Source of the DNA: Halomicronema sp. CCY15110
Lineage (GTDB): Bacteria > Cyanobacteriota > Cyanobacteriia > Phormidesmidales > Phormidesmidaceae
Direction of reading: 5' to 3'
Length of the DNA: 64,000 bases
Assembly (NCBI RefSeq): GCF_016888165.1
Contig: NZ_JACSWC010000433.1
Location: forward strand, 1-64,000
Made by a program: the position numbers and the translations under genes. Positions 63,557-64,000 of this stretch are shown here, piece after piece. The notes beneath the pieces were generated by a model that ran no database searches, was not told the origin of the DNA, and saw only the letters and a program-made list of their open reading frames with translations. Numbering within the stretch: position 1 is the first letter of the stretch; each line of letters opens with the position of its first letter.

Positions 63557-63677
63557 CGGAGGTGGACATGGGTACCGAATGTAGAACTGCCCCGATCGCT
63601 CCTGCCACCCAAGCAACGGTCAGCCCCAACTCTGAGTCAATTCGCTGTCAGGCGCAGATTCCGTCAGCTCCGAGTCT

Positions 63678-64000
63678 CTATAGTCCGACTCGGTCAAGCT
63701 CTTGTTGCAGAGCGGAGAGACGCTTATGGTGCGATCGCAGGTGTTCCACATACTCGCCAAAGCCGTCTTGACGATCAACGGCGGCAAAGAGGGGCCGCGC
63801 CGCCAAGAGATACTTAGCGGCTCGCTGGTAATTGTCCCGGCCCCGGCGCTCAATCGCCGCTGAGATCAATTCTTGGTAAAGGGCGATCGCGGTGCCTGGT
63901 CGCGCCGGGCCGACGGCTTGCGCCACCCGTTCTATATGGGGCGAACGATGCCAGCCGGTAAGCTGTTGCAGATTATATAAGGCCATCTCCCAATCTTCTT
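63678..64000 (-). CDS. Partial protein, C-terminal part (edge of window)
   Basis: A minus-strand frame open through the right edge; the codons beyond the ATG at 63986 read EDWE before MALYNLQQLTGWHRSPHIERVAQAVG, so the gene probably continues upstream. The sequence (AIALYQELISAAIERRGRDNYQRAAKYLLAARPLF and HHKRLSALQQELDRVGL) is a row of amphipathic helices. It resembles the C-terminal helical region of SWIM zinc-finger proteins, but the zinc-finger part lies outside the window. Only about 107 residues are seen and the identification is tentative. Confidence 0.55.
   Translation of the reverse strand, partial: EDWEMALYNLQQLTGWHRSPHIERVAQAVGPARPGTAIALYQELISAAIERRGRDNYQRAAKYLLAARPLFAAVDRQDGFGEYVEHLRSHHKRLSALQQELDRVGL

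Overview
The window comes from a cyanobacterium. It encodes Mg-protoporphyrin O-methyltransferase (ChlM), a one-helix high-light-inducible protein and the plastid/cyanobacterial protein Ycf34, and most of it is peppered with the HIP1 octamer gcgatcgc. Gene content and the many short palindromic repeats fit a filamentous Leptolyngbya/Nodosilinea-like genome, but that placement is inference.

Layout. 1-8000: a Uma2 nuclease, an SRPBCC protein and the glutamate synthase pair gltB-gltD (minus strand), with repeat elements between the two genes and inside gltB. 8600-11260: a small conserved gene, then a minus-strand anti-sigma / ECF sigma / CHRD-protein group. 11540-15790: a low-GC island without HIP1 sites, holding a CFA-synthase-like methyltransferase and a fatty-acid desaturase. 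Its left side holds wreckage (a copy of the start of dxr, part of a paralogue of the small gene, the tail of a second desaturase) and its right side is the intact dxr, so an 84% identical 152-bp direct repeat brackets it. 15600-26400: housekeeping and conserved genes (dxr, sdhA, GT2 glycosyltransferase, DRTGG protein, MAPEG, phosphoesterase, DUF192 lipoprotein). 26600-31600: a CHAT-TPR protease-like protein and a two-partner-secretion exoprotein. 32000-38900: Nei glycosylase, an overlapping MscS/winged-helix pair, an M23 murein hydrolase and glutathione reductase. 39000-54900: cca, ycf34, glutaminase, Hli, gamma-glutamyltransferase, chlM, recA, xseAB, ychF, SGNH hydrolase, PfkB kinase and an MFS transporter. 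54980-64000: an accessory stretch with two pentapeptide-repeat proteins, a DUF4160/DUF2442 pair, a 5-oxoprolinase carrying three repeat-derived inserts, two Uma2 genes and the edge of another gene.

Themes. Glutamate and glutathione metabolism recurs (gltBD, gor, glsA, ggt, 5-oxoprolinase, a MAPEG protein), although these genes do not form one operon. Repeat elements repeatedly sit in coding sequence in frame (two in gltB, three in the 5-oxoprolinase) and belong to families that also occur between genes here. The best candidates for something undescribed are the lipid-modification island with its dxr-derived flanks, the winged-helix/MscS pair, the DUF4160/DUF2442 pair and the large pentapeptide/coiled-coil protein. 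Three very small genes (36, 42 and 45 codons) were found by reading the intergenic DNA.
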